Assembly (NCBI RefSeq): GCF_042643485.1
Contig: NZ_JBHRSJ010000034.1
Coordinates: 496,001 to 560,000 of the forward strand
Direction of reading: 5' to 3'
Length of the DNA: 64,000 bases
From: Azotobacter bryophylli
Lineage (GTDB): Bacteria; Pseudomonadota; Gammaproteobacteria; Pseudomonadales; Pseudomonadaceae
Shown: one piece after another, positions 54,587 to 63,325 of the stretch
Position numbering within the stretch: position 1 is the first letter of the stretch
How the letters are laid out: each line of letters begins with the position of its first letter
Translations under genes and position numbers: made by a program
The notes under the pieces: model-generated
Databases searched by the model: none
Told to the model about the DNA's origin: nothing
Seen by the model: only the letters and a program-made list of their open reading frames with translations

Positions 54587-55219
54587 ATGACCGCACGCCT
54601 GCTCTATGTGATGGACCCCATGTGCTCCTGGTGCTGGGGCTTCGCTCCGGTGCTTGAGGCGCTGGCCCGGCAGGCGGCGGAGGCGGGCGTGCCGCTGGCG
54701 CTGGTGGCCGGCGGCCTGCGCCGGGAAAGCGCGGCGCTCGCCGGGCCGGCCCGGGAGACGATCTTCGGCCACTGGCGGGCGGTGCAGGCCGGCACCGGGC
54801 AGGCCTTCAATTTCGCCGAGGGGCTGCCCGAGGGCCTGGTCTACGACACCGAGCCGGCCTGCCGGGCCCTGGTGACGGCGCGCTCCCTCGATCCGACGCT
54901 AGTCTGGCCGCTGGCGCGGCGGATCCACGAGGCCTTCTACCTGGAGGGGCGCGACGTCGGCCAGGTGCGCGTGCTCCTGGAGCTGGCCGAGGCCGTGGGA
55001 CTGCCGAAGCAGACGTTCGCCGAGGCCTTCGACAGCGACGCGCAGCGCGCCGCCACCCAGGCCGATTTCGCCTGGGCCGAGCGCCTGGGCATCGCCGGCT
55101 TCCCGACCCTGCTGGCCGAGCGCAACGGCATGCTGTCGCTGCTGACCAACGGCTATCAGCCGCTGGAGCGTCTGGCGCCGCTGCTCGGCCGCTGGCTGGA
55201 GCATGCCGTCCATGCCTGA
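54587..55219 (+). CDS. DsbA family oxidoreductase-like protein (FrnE type)
   Basis: A 210-residue thioredoxin-fold protein with an N-terminal CxxC motif (DPMCSWCWGF) and the cis-proline loop GFPTLL, with a long helical insertion between. No signal peptide is seen, so unlike DsbA it is likely cytoplasmic, as in the FrnE/YjbH-like branch. A CGGAG site precedes ATG 54587; the frame is open upstream without signals. The ABC exporter gene overlaps its end, so they are co-expressed and may act in one process, for example thiol or oxidative stress; this is inference. Confidence 0.87.
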   Translation: MTARLLYVMDPMCSWCWGFAPVLEALARQAAEAGVPLALVAGGLRRESAALAGPARETIFGHWRAVQAGTGQAFNFAEGLPEGLVYDTEPACRALVTARSLDPTLVWPLARRIHEAFYLEGRDVGQVRVLLELAEAVGLPKQTFAEAFDSDAQRAATQADFAWAERLGIAGFPTLLAERNGMLSLLTNGYQPLERLAPLLGRWLEHAVHA

Positions 55220-57014
55220 AGCCGCCCAGCCGCACAGCGCGGACCGCCTGAGCTGGGCGGAGATCCGCCGCCTGGCCCTGGGGCACCGCAAGCCCCTGCT
55301 GCTGGCCAACGGCCTGGCGCTGCTGGCCAGCCTCACCAGCGTGCCGATCCCGCTGCTGCTGCCGCTGCTGGTGGACGAGGTGCTGCTCGGCCAGGGGGAC
55401 GCGGCGCTCAAGGTGATGGACCGCCTCCTGCCGGCCGCCTGGCAGACCTCGGTCGGCTATATCGGCCTGGTGCTGCTGGCGACGCTGCTGCTGCGCAGCG
55501 CCTCGCTGCTGTTCAACGTGCTGCAGGCGCGGCTGTTCGCCGGACTGTCGAAGGACGTGGTCTACCGTCTGCGCATCCGCCTGATCGAGCGGCTCAAGCG
55601 CATCTCCCTCGCCGAGTACGAAAGCCTCGGCAGCGGCAGCGTGACCGCCCACCTGGTCACCGATCTGGATACCCTGGACAAGTTCATCGGCGAGACCCTG
55701 AGCCGCTTCCTGGTCGCGCTGCTGACCCTGGCCGGCACCTCGGCCATCCTGCTGTGGATGCACTGGCAGCTGGCCCTGCTGATCCTGCTGTTCAACCCGC
55801 TGGTGATCTACGCCACGGTGCTGCTGGGCAAGCGCATCAAGCACCTGAAGAAGCTGGAGAACGACAGCACCGCGCGCTTCACCCAGGCCCTGACCGAGAC
55901 CCTCGACGCCATCCAGGAGATCCGCGCCGGCAACCGCCAGGGCTTCTTCCTCGGCCGCCTCGGCCAGCGCGCCCGGGAGGTGCGCGACTACGCCGTGGCC
56001 TCGCAGTGGAAGACCGACGCCTCCAACCGCGCCAGCGGCCTGCTGTTCCAGTTCGGCATCGACGTGTTCCGCGCCGCGGCCATGCTCACCGTGCTGTTCT
56101 CCGACCTGTCCATCGGCCAGATGCTGGCGGTGTTCAGCTACCTCTGGTTCATGATCACCCCGGTGGAGCAGCTGCTCGGCCTGCAGTACGCCTTCTACGC
56201 CGCCGGCGCCGCGCTGAGCCGGCTCAACGAACTGCTGGCGCGCGCCGACGAGCCGCAGTACCCGGCCGTCGTCGATCCGTTCAAGGGCAGCGCCACGGTG
56301 GGCATCGAGGTCAGGGGCCTGCGCTTCGCCTACCGCGACGAGCCGGTGCTGGACGGGCTGGACCTGTCCATCGCCCCGGGCGAGAAGGTCGCCATCGTCG
56401 GCGCCTCGGGCGGCGGCAAGAGCACCCTGGTGCAGCTCCTGCTCGGGCTCTACGCCCCGGATGCCGGCAGCATCCGCTTCGGCGGCGCGACCCTGCAGGA
56501 GATCGGCCTGGAGCGGGTGCGCGAACAGGTGGCGGTGGTTCTGCAGCACCCGGCGCTGTTCAACGACACGGTGCGCGCCAACCTGACCATGGGCCGCGAG
56601 CGCAGCGACGAAGCCTGCTGGCAGGCGCTGGAGATCGCCCAGCTGGCGCCGGCCATCCGCGCCCTGCCGCAGGGCCTGGACAGCGTGGTCGGGCGTTCCG
56701 GCGTGCGCCTCTCCGGCGGCCAGCGCCAGCGCCTGGCGATCGCCCGCATGGTGCTCGCCGAACCCAGGGTGGTGATTCTCGACGAGGCCACCTCGGCTCT
56801 CGACGCGGTCACCGAATACGCCCTGCACCAGGCCCTGGGCCGCTTCCTCCACGGCCGCACCACCCTGATCATCGCCCACCGCCTGTCCGCGGTGAAACAG
56901 GCCGACCGGGTGCTGGTGTTCGACGGCGGGCGCATCGCCGAGGAGGGCGAGCACCACCAACTGATCGCCGAGGGCGGTCTGTACGCCAGGCTCTACGGAC
57001 ATCTGCAGCACTGA
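55212..57014 (+). CDS. ABC transporter, fused permease/ATPase (MsbA-like)
   Basis: A half-transporter of about 600 residues, acting as a homodimer. The membrane domain (about 25-320) has six helices. The ATPase domain (about 345-595) has Walker A GASGGGKSTL, Q-loop VVLQHPALFNDTV, signature LSGGQRQRLA, Walker B VVILDEATSALD and the H-loop IIAHRLS. Export direction is typical for this architecture; the substrate is unknown. Two start codons are possible, 55203 and 55212, both overlapping the DsbA-like gene (by 17 or 8 bp). Confidence 0.93.
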   Translation: MPEAAQPHSADRLSWAEIRRLALGHRKPLLLANGLALLASLTSVPIPLLLPLLVDEVLLGQGDAALKVMDRLLPAAWQTSVGYIGLVLLATLLLRSASLLFNVLQARLFAGLSKDVVYRLRIRLIERLKRISLAEYESLGSGSVTAHLVTDLDTLDKFIGETLSRFLVALLTLAGTSAILLWMHWQLALLILLFNPLVIYATVLLGKRIKHLKKLENDSTARFTQALTETLDAIQEIRAGNRQGFFLGRLGQRAREVRDYAVASQWKTDASNRASGLLFQFGIDVFRAAAMLTVLFSDLSIGQMLAVFSYLWFMITPVEQLLGLQYAFYAAGAALSRLNELLARADEPQYPAVVDPFKGSATVGIEVRGLRFAYRDEPVLDGLDLSIAPGEKVAIVGASGGGKSTLVQLLLGLYAPDAGSIRFGGATLQEIGLERVREQVAVVLQHPALFNDTVRANLTMGRERSDEACWQALEIAQLAPAIRALPQGLDSVVGRSGVRLSGGQRQRLAIARMVLAEPRVVILDEATSALDAVTEYALHQALGRFLHGRTTLIIAHRLSAVKQADRVLVFDGGRIAEEGEHHQLIAEGGLYARLYGHLQH

Positions 57015-57146
57015 GGCGCGCTCGGCCGGGCCGTGCCGGATGACGGCGAAATCGCCGCGATCGGGGCGGATACGCTCGTTTCGCCGGCCTGAACCAAAGT
57101 TTTCTCCGTCGCTCATATGCAGCAATGGAGGAATTCGGGGACGGCC

Positions 57147-57563
57147 ATGAAAGCAACCCGCTTCGCCCGGGGCTGCAGCCTTGCCACCGCCTTGCTCGTC
57201 TGCGAGGCGAGTGCCGTCCGCCCGCCGGCCGAGGCCTACCATGCCCGCGCCAGCGCCGACGGCGTGCAGCGGGTCAGCATCGTCGCCGGCAACTATTTCT
57301 TCCGCCCCGAGCGCATCGTCGTCCAGGCCGGCCAGTCGCTGGAGCTGACGCTCACAGCCGAGCCGGGCCTGGTTTCCCACCGCTTCGTGCTGCGGGCGCC
57401 GGGCGGTCAGGCCCTGGCCGACCTGCGGCTCGGCCGGGAGGCCCGGATGCTGCGTTTCCGGTTGGCCGAAGGCGACTACCCGTTCCATTGCTCGAGTCGC
57501 CTGCCGTTCCTCGGGAGCCATCGCGACCGGGGCATGGCCGGGGTCCTGGAAGTCCGGGAATAG
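57147..57563 (+). CDS. Cupredoxin-like periplasmic protein
   Basis: A 138-residue secreted protein. A signal peptide (about 1-24) precedes a cupredoxin beta-barrel: NYFFRPERIVVQAGQSLELTLTAE, HRFVL with a first ligand His, and YPFHCSSRLPFLGSHRDRGMAGVLEV with Cys, His and Met. This is a type 1 copper pattern, but Cys and His are nine residues apart rather than the usual two to four, so the copper loop is longer than in azurin or plastocyanin. An electron carrier or copper-binding role is likely. It lies 132 bp after the ABC exporter and 5 bp before the SRPBCC gene. Confidence 0.75.
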   Translation: MKATRFARGCSLATALLVCEASAVRPPAEAYHARASADGVQRVSIVAGNYFFRPERIVVQAGQSLELTLTAEPGLVSHRFVLRAPGGQALADLRLGREARMLRFRLAEGDYPFHCSSRLPFLGSHRDRGMAGVLEVRE

Positions 57564-57568
57564 CGGCC

Positions 57569-58060
57569 GTGGGCACAGCCGGCGGTCGTTGCAACAGCTA
57601 TGCGCTGACCACCCTGTGGCAACTGGATGCGCCGCTGGAGGCGGTCTGGGAGGCGATCGTCCACGCGGAGCGCTGGCCGGACTGGTGGGCCGGGGTGGAG
57701 CGGGTGGTCATGCTCGAGCGCGGCGACCTGATCGGCCTGGGCGCGCGGCACCGCTACACCTGGAAGAGCCGGCTGCCCTACCGGCTGACCTTCGACACCC
57801 GGGTGACCCGGGTCGAGCCCCTGTGCCTGCTCGAGGGGCGGGTCGAGGGCGAGCTGGAGGGCATCGGCCGCTGGCGTTTCGCTCGGGCGGCGCAGCTCAC
57901 TCAGGTGCGCTTCGACTGGCGGGTGCATACCACCCGCTGGTGGATGAATCTGCTTGCGCCCCTGGCCCGGCCGGTGTTCCGCTGGAACCACGATGCGCTG
58001 ATGCGCGCCGGCGGCATCGGCCTGGCCCGCTACCTCGAAGCCCGCTCCGGAGACGCCTGA
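57569..58060 (+). CDS. SRPBCC (START/Bet v 1-like) family protein
   Basis: A 163-residue soluble protein with the helix-grip pattern: LTTLWQLDAPLEAVWEAIVHAERWPDWWAGVERVV, RYTWKSRLPYRLTFDTRVTRVEP and a long C-terminal helix (FRWNHDALMRAGGIGLARYLEAR). Such proteins bind hydrophobic ligands. The start is a GTG at 57569 with GGGAA upstream, 5 bp after the cupredoxin stop, so they form one transcription unit. Ligand unknown. Confidence 0.82.
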   Translation: MGTAGGRCNSYALTTLWQLDAPLEAVWEAIVHAERWPDWWAGVERVVMLERGDLIGLGARHRYTWKSRLPYRLTFDTRVTRVEPLCLLEGRVEGELEGIGRWRFARAAQLTQVRFDWRVHTTRWWMNLLAPLARPVFRWNHDALMRAGGIGLARYLEARSGDA

Positions 58061-58077
58061 GCGGGCACGCCGTCCGG

Positions 58078-58425
58078 CTATCGCCGGCTGTCGTCCTGCC
58101 GCGAGGACTGCATGTCCTGGGTCTCCTCCGCGTTGGGCGCCTCCGGGAAGCTGCCGGGGGCGAACACGTGGATTTCCAGCTCGTCGGCATTCACCTCGCT
58201 CACGCCGTGGATCGAGCGGGCCAGGGCGACGGCCTGTCGGCATTGCCGGTGGCTGGCGACCCGACCGCTTAGGGTCACCACGCCGGCATGGGTCTTGACG
58301 CCGATCTGCTGGCCGCGGGTCGCCTTGTCCATGGCCAGGGCGGACCTCACCTTGGCGCTGATCCAGGCGTCGTGCACGGTGTTGCCGATGTTCTGGGAAT
58401 ACTGGCTGAAGGGTTGCATTTTCAT
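58078..58425 (-). CDS. BON domain protein
   Basis: A 115-residue protein with one BON (OsmY-type) domain: DAWISAKVRSALAMDKATRGQQIGVKTHAGVVTLSGRVASHRQCRQAVALARSIHGVSEV. No clear signal peptide is present (MKMQPFSQYSQNIGN), and a Glu/Asp/Ser-rich tail follows. BON domains bind membranes or phospholipids and are often osmotically induced. AGG precedes the ATG. It converges on the SRPBCC gene. Confidence 0.85.
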   Translation of the reverse strand: MKMQPFSQYSQNIGNTVHDAWISAKVRSALAMDKATRGQQIGVKTHAGVVTLSGRVASHRQCRQAVALARSIHGVSEVNADELEIHVFAPGSFPEAPNAEETQDMQSSRQDDSRR

Positions 58426-58577
58426 GGCGGACCTCCGAACGCTGCGAGGCGGCCTGCGCGCTCCGTAGCCGGCGAGGGTCCCTGGTATTCACGGGAAACG
58501 CCCGTCGTTGCCACACCGCAGGCCGGAACGCTATCAGTATAGTTGCGCTCCGTTCGCCGCGACGGGCCGGCGGATGC

Positions 58578-58595
58578 CGTCAGCAAATCCTTACA
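58578..58595. promoter_or_regulatory. Candidate TyrR/PhhR-type operator, copy 1
   Basis: Read on the minus strand this is TGTAAG-N6-CTGACG, close to the TyrR-family box TGTAAA-N6-TTTACA in layout (6-6-6) and in the left half-site. It is related by inversion to copy 2. PhhR, a TyrR homologue, controls tyrosine and phenylalanine catabolism in Pseudomonas. Confidence 0.5.
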
Positions 58596-58637
58596 CCCGC
58601 CCCGGCAGCGAAGCGCCATGGCCGGGCCTGCCGACGC

Positions 58638-58655
58638 CGTAAGGAAAAGCTGACG
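58638..58655. promoter_or_regulatory. Candidate TyrR/PhhR-type operator, copy 2
   Basis: CGTAAG-N6-CTGACG is a dyad with one mismatch between half-sites and the 6-6-6 spacing of TyrR-family boxes. Its centre is 60 bp from that of copy 1, and it ends 106 bp before the hpd start. The two copies match at 14 of 16 central positions in opposite orientation. Confidence 0.5.
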
Positions 58656-58761
58656 CCCGCCCGGGACCGGGCGGCGCCCGCGGCCGGCACGGTGCGCTTG
58701 CCGATGCGGCATTTCCCGCCTGTGCTTTCGGTATGCGCAGGCAACCAGAGGAGGCGGCGAG

Positions 58762-59832
58762 ATGGAAGGCATCGCACCCGACAACCCCATCGGCACCGAC
58801 GGCTTCGAGTTCGTCGAATTCACCGCGCCGAGCGAGCATGGCATCGGCCAGTTGCGCGAGCTGTTCATGGCCATGGGCTTCACCGAGACCGCCCGGCACC
58901 GTTCGAAGAACGTCTTCCTGTTCCAGCAGAACGGCATCAATTTCGTCCTCAACGGCAGCCCCAGCGGGCCGGCCCGGGACTTCGCCGAAAGGCACGGGCC
59001 GAGCGCCTGCGCCATGGCCTTCCGGGTGAGGAACGCGGCCCAGGCCGCCGCCTATGCCGAGGCCCGGGGGGCGAAGCTTCTGGGCAGCCACGCCAACTTC
59101 GGCGAGTTGAACATCCCCTGCCTCGAAGGCATCGGCGGCTCGCTGCTGTACCTGGTGGACCGCTACGGCGAGCGCAGCATCTACGACGTGGACTTCGACT
59201 TCATCCCCGGACGCACGGCCGCCGACCATGCCGTCGGCCTGATGGCCATCGACCACCTGACCCACAACGTCGAGCGCGGCCAGATGGACGTCTGGGCCTC
59301 CTTCTACGAGCGCATCGCCGGCTTCCGCGAGATCCGCTACTTCGACATCGAGGGCCGGCACACGGGCCTCCTGTCCCGGGCCATGACCGCGCCCTGCGGC
59401 AAGATCCGCATCCCGATCAACGAGCCGGCCGACGAGCGCTCGCAGATCGCCGAGTTCATCCGCGACTACCGCGGCGAGGGCATCCAGCACATCGCCCTGG
59501 CCAGCGACGACATCTACGCCACGGTGAGCCGGCTGCGCGCCAACGGCGTGGCTTTCATGGCCACCCCGGACACCTACTACGAGAAGGTCGACGCCCGCGT
59601 GCCCGGCCACGGCGAATCGCTGGAGCAGCTGCGCGAGCTGAACATCCTGATCGACGGGGCTCCGGGGCGGGAGGGCATCCTGCTGCAGATCTTCACCCGC
59701 GCCCTGATCGGGCCGATCTTCTTCGAGATCATCCAGCGCAAGGGCAACCAGGGTTTCGGCGAGGGCAACTTCCGCGCCCTGTTCGAATCCATCGAGGAGG
59801 ACCAGATCCGCCGCGGCGTGATCGAGGCGTAG
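58762..59832 (+). CDS. hpd: 4-hydroxyphenylpyruvate dioxygenase
   Basis: Non-haem iron dioxygenase that converts 4-hydroxyphenylpyruvate to homogentisate in tyrosine degradation. It has 356 residues. The iron ligands are all present: H165 (AIDHLTHNV), H243 (IQHIALASDD) and E322 (PIFFEIIQRKGNQGFGEGNF). The vicinal-oxygen-chelate repeats are complete. A strong AGAGGAGG site precedes the ATG. The aromatic amino acid permease follows on the same strand after 77 bp. Homogentisate ring-cleavage genes (hmgA and others) are not in the window. Confidence 0.97.
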   Translation: MEGIAPDNPIGTDGFEFVEFTAPSEHGIGQLRELFMAMGFTETARHRSKNVFLFQQNGINFVLNGSPSGPARDFAERHGPSACAMAFRVRNAAQAAAYAEARGAKLLGSHANFGELNIPCLEGIGGSLLYLVDRYGERSIYDVDFDFIPGRTAADHAVGLMAIDHLTHNVERGQMDVWASFYERIAGFREIRYFDIEGRHTGLLSRAMTAPCGKIRIPINEPADERSQIAEFIRDYRGEGIQHIALASDDIYATVSRLRANGVAFMATPDTYYEKVDARVPGHGESLEQLRELNILIDGAPGREGILLQIFTRALIGPIFFEIIQRKGNQGFGEGNFRALFESIEEDQIRRGVIEA

Positions 59833-59909
59833 GTGCGCCGGGGCCGGCATAGGGGCGCGCCGCGCTCGGCGTGTAGACTGGGGCGTCTCCAATCGCTCCG
59901 AGTCCCGCG

Positions 59910-61316
59910 ATGTCCCACGCTCCCCTGCACGCCGGCCCGCTCGAGCGCGGCCTGAAGAACCGCCACATCCAGCTGATCGCCCTCGGCGGCGCCATCGGCA
60001 CCGGCCTGTTCCTCGGCTCGGCCGGGGTGCTGAAGATGGCCGGCCCGTCGATGATCCTCGGCTACGCCATCGGCGGCTTCATCGCCTTCCTGATCATGCG
60101 CCAGCTCGGCGAGATGATCGTCGAGGAGCCGGTGGCCGGCTCCTTCAGCCACTTCGCCCACGCCTACTGGGGCCGCTACGCCGGCTTTCTCGCCGGCTGG
60201 AACTACTGGGCGCTCTACGTGCTGGTGGGCATGGCCGAGCTGACCGCGGTGGGCAAGTACGTGCAGTTCTGGTGGCCGCAGATTCCCGCCTGGGCCACGG
60301 CGGCGGCCTTCTTCGCGCTGATCAACGCCATCAACCTGAGCAACGTGAAGGCCTTCGGCGAGGCCGAATTCTGGTTCGCCATCATCAAGGTGGCGGCCAT
60401 TCTCGGCATGATCGCGCTCGGCCTGTACCTGCTGCTGGGCGGGCAGGGCGGCGAGCAGGCCGGCTTCGCCAACCTGTGGCGCCACGGCGGTTTCTTCCCC
60501 AACGGCATCCGCGGCCTGGCGCTGGCCATGGCCCTGATCATGTTCTCCTTCGGCGGCCTGGAGCTGGTGGGCATCACCGCGGCCGAGGCGAGCGAGCCGC
60601 GCCGGGTGATCCCCCGGGCGATCAACCAGGTGGTCTACCGCATCCTGATCTTCTACGTCGGCGCGCTCACCGTGCTGCTGGCGCTGTATCCCTGGGACGG
60701 CCTGCTGGAGACCCTGAACGCCGCCGGCGACCCCTACAGCGGCAGTCCCTTCGTGCGGATCTTCTCGCTGATCGGCAGCGACGCCGCCGCGCACGTCCTC
60801 AACTTCGTGGTGCTTACCGCGGCGCTGTCGGTCTACAACAGCGGCGTCTACTGCAACAGCCGCATGCTCTACGGCCTGGCCGAGCAGGGCGATGCGCCGC
60901 GGGCGCTGCTGAAGGTGAACCGCCGCGGCGTGCCGGTGCTGGCCATCGGCCTGTCGGCGCTGGTGACCCTGCTCTGCGTGCTGGTCAACTACCTGCTGCC
61001 GCAGGGCGCGCTGGAGCTGCTGATGTCCCTGGTGGTCGCGGCCCTGGTGATCAACTGGGCGATGATCGGCCTGACCCACCTGAAATTCCGCAAGGCCATG
61101 ACGGCGCGGGGCGTGCAGCCTAGCTTCCGGGCCCTCTGGTACCCCTTCGGCAACTACCTGTGCCTGGCCTTCGTCGGCTTCCTCCTGCTGACCATGCTGC
61201 AGCTCGACGGCGTGCGCTCGTCGGTCTACGCCATTCCGGTGTGGCTGCTGTTCCTCTGGGGCTGCTACCGCCTGCGGCGGGTCGCGCCGGGCAAGGTCGC
61301 TGGCCGGCCGGCCTAG
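59910..61316 (+). CDS. aroP: Aromatic amino acid permease (AroP-like APC transporter)
   Basis: A 468-residue APC-superfamily transporter with 12 membrane segments and the family signature RHIQLIALGGAIGTGLFLGSAGVL, GEMIVEEPVAGSFSHFA and FSFGGLELVGITAAEASEP. Sequence alone does not separate AroP from ProY or other amino acid permeases. Its place directly behind hpd, as I recall for aroP2 of P. aeruginosa, supports uptake of Tyr or Phe for catabolism. Confidence 0.88.
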   Translation: MSHAPLHAGPLERGLKNRHIQLIALGGAIGTGLFLGSAGVLKMAGPSMILGYAIGGFIAFLIMRQLGEMIVEEPVAGSFSHFAHAYWGRYAGFLAGWNYWALYVLVGMAELTAVGKYVQFWWPQIPAWATAAAFFALINAINLSNVKAFGEAEFWFAIIKVAAILGMIALGLYLLLGGQGGEQAGFANLWRHGGFFPNGIRGLALAMALIMFSFGGLELVGITAAEASEPRRVIPRAINQVVYRILIFYVGALTVLLALYPWDGLLETLNAAGDPYSGSPFVRIFSLIGSDAAAHVLNFVVLTAALSVYNSGVYCNSRMLYGLAEQGDAPRALLKVNRRGVPVLAIGLSALVTLLCVLVNYLLPQGALELLMSLVVAALVINWAMIGLTHLKFRKAMTARGVQPSFRALWYPFGNYLCLAFVGFLLLTMLQLDGVRSSVYAIPVWLLFLWGCYRLRRVAPGKVAGRPA

Positions 61317-61322
61317 GGCCGC

Positions 61323-62396
61323 TCAGCGGCCCTGGACGAACTCGGTGGCCGGGGAGCCGCCGTGCTGCAGGCGGTCGGCCCATTGTCGCAGCGGCAGTTC
61401 CGGCCGGTCGTTCCAGATGCGCCGCCAGAGCGCGCGGAACTGCTCGGTGCCGCCGCGCTCCATGGGCAGCCGGCGGGTCACCGGCAACGTCTGCCAGCGC
61501 CCGTCGTGGCGTTCGGCGAGGACGAAGCGGAACGGGTGGTAGCCGGGGATGCCCATGCGCAGGTCGGTCGCCACGATGCCTTCGCCGACCCGGTCGTAGC
61601 GCAGCACCCCGCGGCTGAACCAGTCCAGCCGGGCGTGCTGCGGCGAGCCGGCGAGGACCTCGCGCCAGCGGCTGCCGCGGGGCAGGCGGACCGGCTCGGG
61701 AGGTTCGCGATCGAACCAGCCGACCATGGCCTCGTGGTAGTCCTCGCCGTCCAGCGCCACCACCCGCCAGAGCAGGCTGTTGAACGGCGCCGGCGTGCTG
61801 AACAGGGCTTCGGCGCGGACGCCTTCGCCGGCCAGCGCCTGCTCGACCCGCTGCTCGGCCATCTGTTTGCCGGCCAGGGTGAAGCCCAGGTAGAGGCTAG
61901 ACAGGCCCAGCGCCCAGCACTGCCAGCGCCGGCTGCGGTCGTCCACGCCCCAGAGGGCGGCGACCAGCACGGCGATCAGCAGGGGCAGGGTGTAGAGCGG
62001 GTCGATGATGAACACGCTGGACCAGGCCACCGGCGGCGTGGCCAGCGGCCAGAGCAGCTGGGTGCCGTAGCTGGTCAGGCCGTCCAGCAGGACGTGGCCG
62101 AGCAGCACCAGCCAGATGCACAGCAGCAGCCGCTTGCCGCCGTAGCGCGGATCGGGCCGCCAGCGCCGCAGCAGCCAGGCGAGCAGCAGGGAGAAGCCGG
62201 AGAGGACGAACAGGGAATGGCTGAAGCCGCGGTGGTGGGTCATGTTGGCCACCGGGTCGCCGTAGTCGAGGAGCACGTCGAGATCCGGCAGGTTGGCCAG
62301 CAGCGCGCCGTACAGCAGCGCCTTGCGCCCCTGCCAGCGGCCGAGCAGCGCGCCCTGCATGCTGGCGCCGAGCACGGCGTGGGTGAGTGAGTCCAT
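61323..62396 (-). CDS. Membrane-bound metal-dependent hydrolase (YbcI/DUF457 family)
   Basis: A 357-residue protein. The N-terminal half is a DUF457 membrane domain with conserved His/Asp motifs (MDSLTHAVLGA, ANLPDLDVLLDYGD, HHRGFSHSLFVL, GHVLLDGLTSYGTQLLWPL) that may bind a metal within the membrane. The C-terminal half is soluble. Function unknown; relatives are called inner-membrane hydrolases. The frame is open far upstream, but ATG 62396 starts the canonical motif. It converges on aroP with 6 bp between stops and lies 104 bp downstream of the glycosyltransferase gene. Confidence 0.88.
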   Translation of the reverse strand: MDSLTHAVLGASMQGALLGRWQGRKALLYGALLANLPDLDVLLDYGDPVANMTHHRGFSHSLFVLSGFSLLLAWLLRRWRPDPRYGGKRLLLCIWLVLLGHVLLDGLTSYGTQLLWPLATPPVAWSSVFIIDPLYTLPLLIAVLVAALWGVDDRSRRWQCWALGLSSLYLGFTLAGKQMAEQRVEQALAGEGVRAEALFSTPAPFNSLLWRVVALDGEDYHEAMVGWFDREPPEPVRLPRGSRWREVLAGSPQHARLDWFSRGVLRYDRVGEGIVATDLRMGIPGYHPFRFVLAERHDGRWQTLPVTRRLPMERGGTEQFRALWRRIWNDRPELPLRQWADRLQHGGSPATEFVQGR

Positions 62397-62500
62397 CGGA
62401 AGGCCCCCGTCGGGCGAAGAGGAACGAGGGATTAAGGTAGTCGACGGGAGCGGCTGGAGGGAAATCGGCGGCGGACGGAGCGGTGCCCGGAATGCCCGCC

Positions 62501-63316
62501 TCAGCGCGGGTCGTAGCCGCCCAGGCAGGCGCGGATGAGCACCCCTAGCAGCGCCAGGTTGCCGCGGACGCTGCTGATCTTGCTCGGCACCTCGCCCTTG
62601 GGGTAGCGGCGGGCGCTGGGCAGCTCCACGCAGCGGTAGCCGAGCCGCGGGGCTCGGTAGGAGAGGTAGGCGAGCAGTTCGTAGCCGCGGAAGACGTGGC
62701 GGAAGGGGGCGACCCGCGGGTCGAGCAGCAGGCGCCGGCTGTAGGCGCGAAAGCCCTGGGTGGTGTCGGTCCAGGGGAAGCCGGAGGAGCGGGCGAGCAG
62801 CGGCGCGTGGATGAAGCGGATGGCAAGGTCGCGCGATCTCGGGGTGTTCACCGCCTCGCCGCCGGGGATGAAGCGCGAGGCCTGGACGAAGTCGAAGCCC
62901 TCGCCCAGGGCGGCGATGAAGCGTGGGATGGACCCGGGGTCGTCCTTGTCGTTGCCGTCGATGGTGACGATGCCTTGGTAGCCCCGGCCGAGGGCGAAGG
63001 CGTAGGCGCAGCGCAGCTGTGCGCTCAGCCGGCCCGGCCCGGTCTTGACCAAGAGGCCGCGCACGCCCAGCCGCTGCAGCGCCTCCGGCTCCAGCGAGCC
63101 GTCGCGACTGCCGCCGTCGACGATGAGGATGTCGGCGCCGCCGGCGATGCCGAGGGCGGCCATGCGGGCGAGCAGGTTCCTGATCCGCACGCCCTCGTCG
63201 ATCACCGGGATCGCCACGCACCAGGGGTGCTGCCGGCCGCGCCAGAAGCGGGTGACGAAGGCCGGGACCTGCCACTCGCCGTGGCCGGTAGGACGGCTGT
63301 CGAGGCGCAGGTCCAC
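62501..63316 (-). CDS. Family 2 glycosyltransferase
   Basis: A 271-residue soluble GT-A enzyme. Motifs: CVAIPVIDEGVRIRNLLARM, ADILIVDGGSRDGS, an acidic metal site IDGNDKDDPGSI, and acceptor-side GFPWTDTTQGFRAYSRR. No membrane anchor is seen. It starts with GTG at 63316 preceded by GGAG, 9 bp after the EamA stop. It resembles polyprenyl-phosphate mannosyl- or glucosyltransferases in part, but lacks their C-terminal helices, so donor and acceptor are open. Confidence 0.85.
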   Translation of the reverse strand: MDLRLDSRPTGHGEWQVPAFVTRFWRGRQHPWCVAIPVIDEGVRIRNLLARMAALGIAGGADILIVDGGSRDGSLEPEALQRLGVRGLLVKTGPGRLSAQLRCAYAFALGRGYQGIVTIDGNDKDDPGSIPRFIAALGEGFDFVQASRFIPGGEAVNTPRSRDLAIRFIHAPLLARSSGFPWTDTTQGFRAYSRRLLLDPRVAPFRHVFRGYELLAYLSYRAPRLGYRCVELPSARRYPKGEVPSKISSVRGNLALLGVLIRACLGGYDPR

Positions 63317-63325
63317 GGCTCCGCC

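Larger units (their letters stand above)
58426..58761. promoter_or_regulatory. Control region between BON gene and hpd
   Basis: No gene is seen. The region carries the two 18-bp dyads at 58578-58595 and 58638-58655, followed by GC-rich sequence up to the AGAGGAGG ribosome site of hpd. No convincing sigma-70 boxes for hpd were assigned. Confidence 0.5.

Noticed and set aside
58690..58720. Sigma-54 promoter (GGCAC...TTGC) in front of hpd
   Set aside because: The distance between the GG and GC elements is 12 instead of the required 10 bases.
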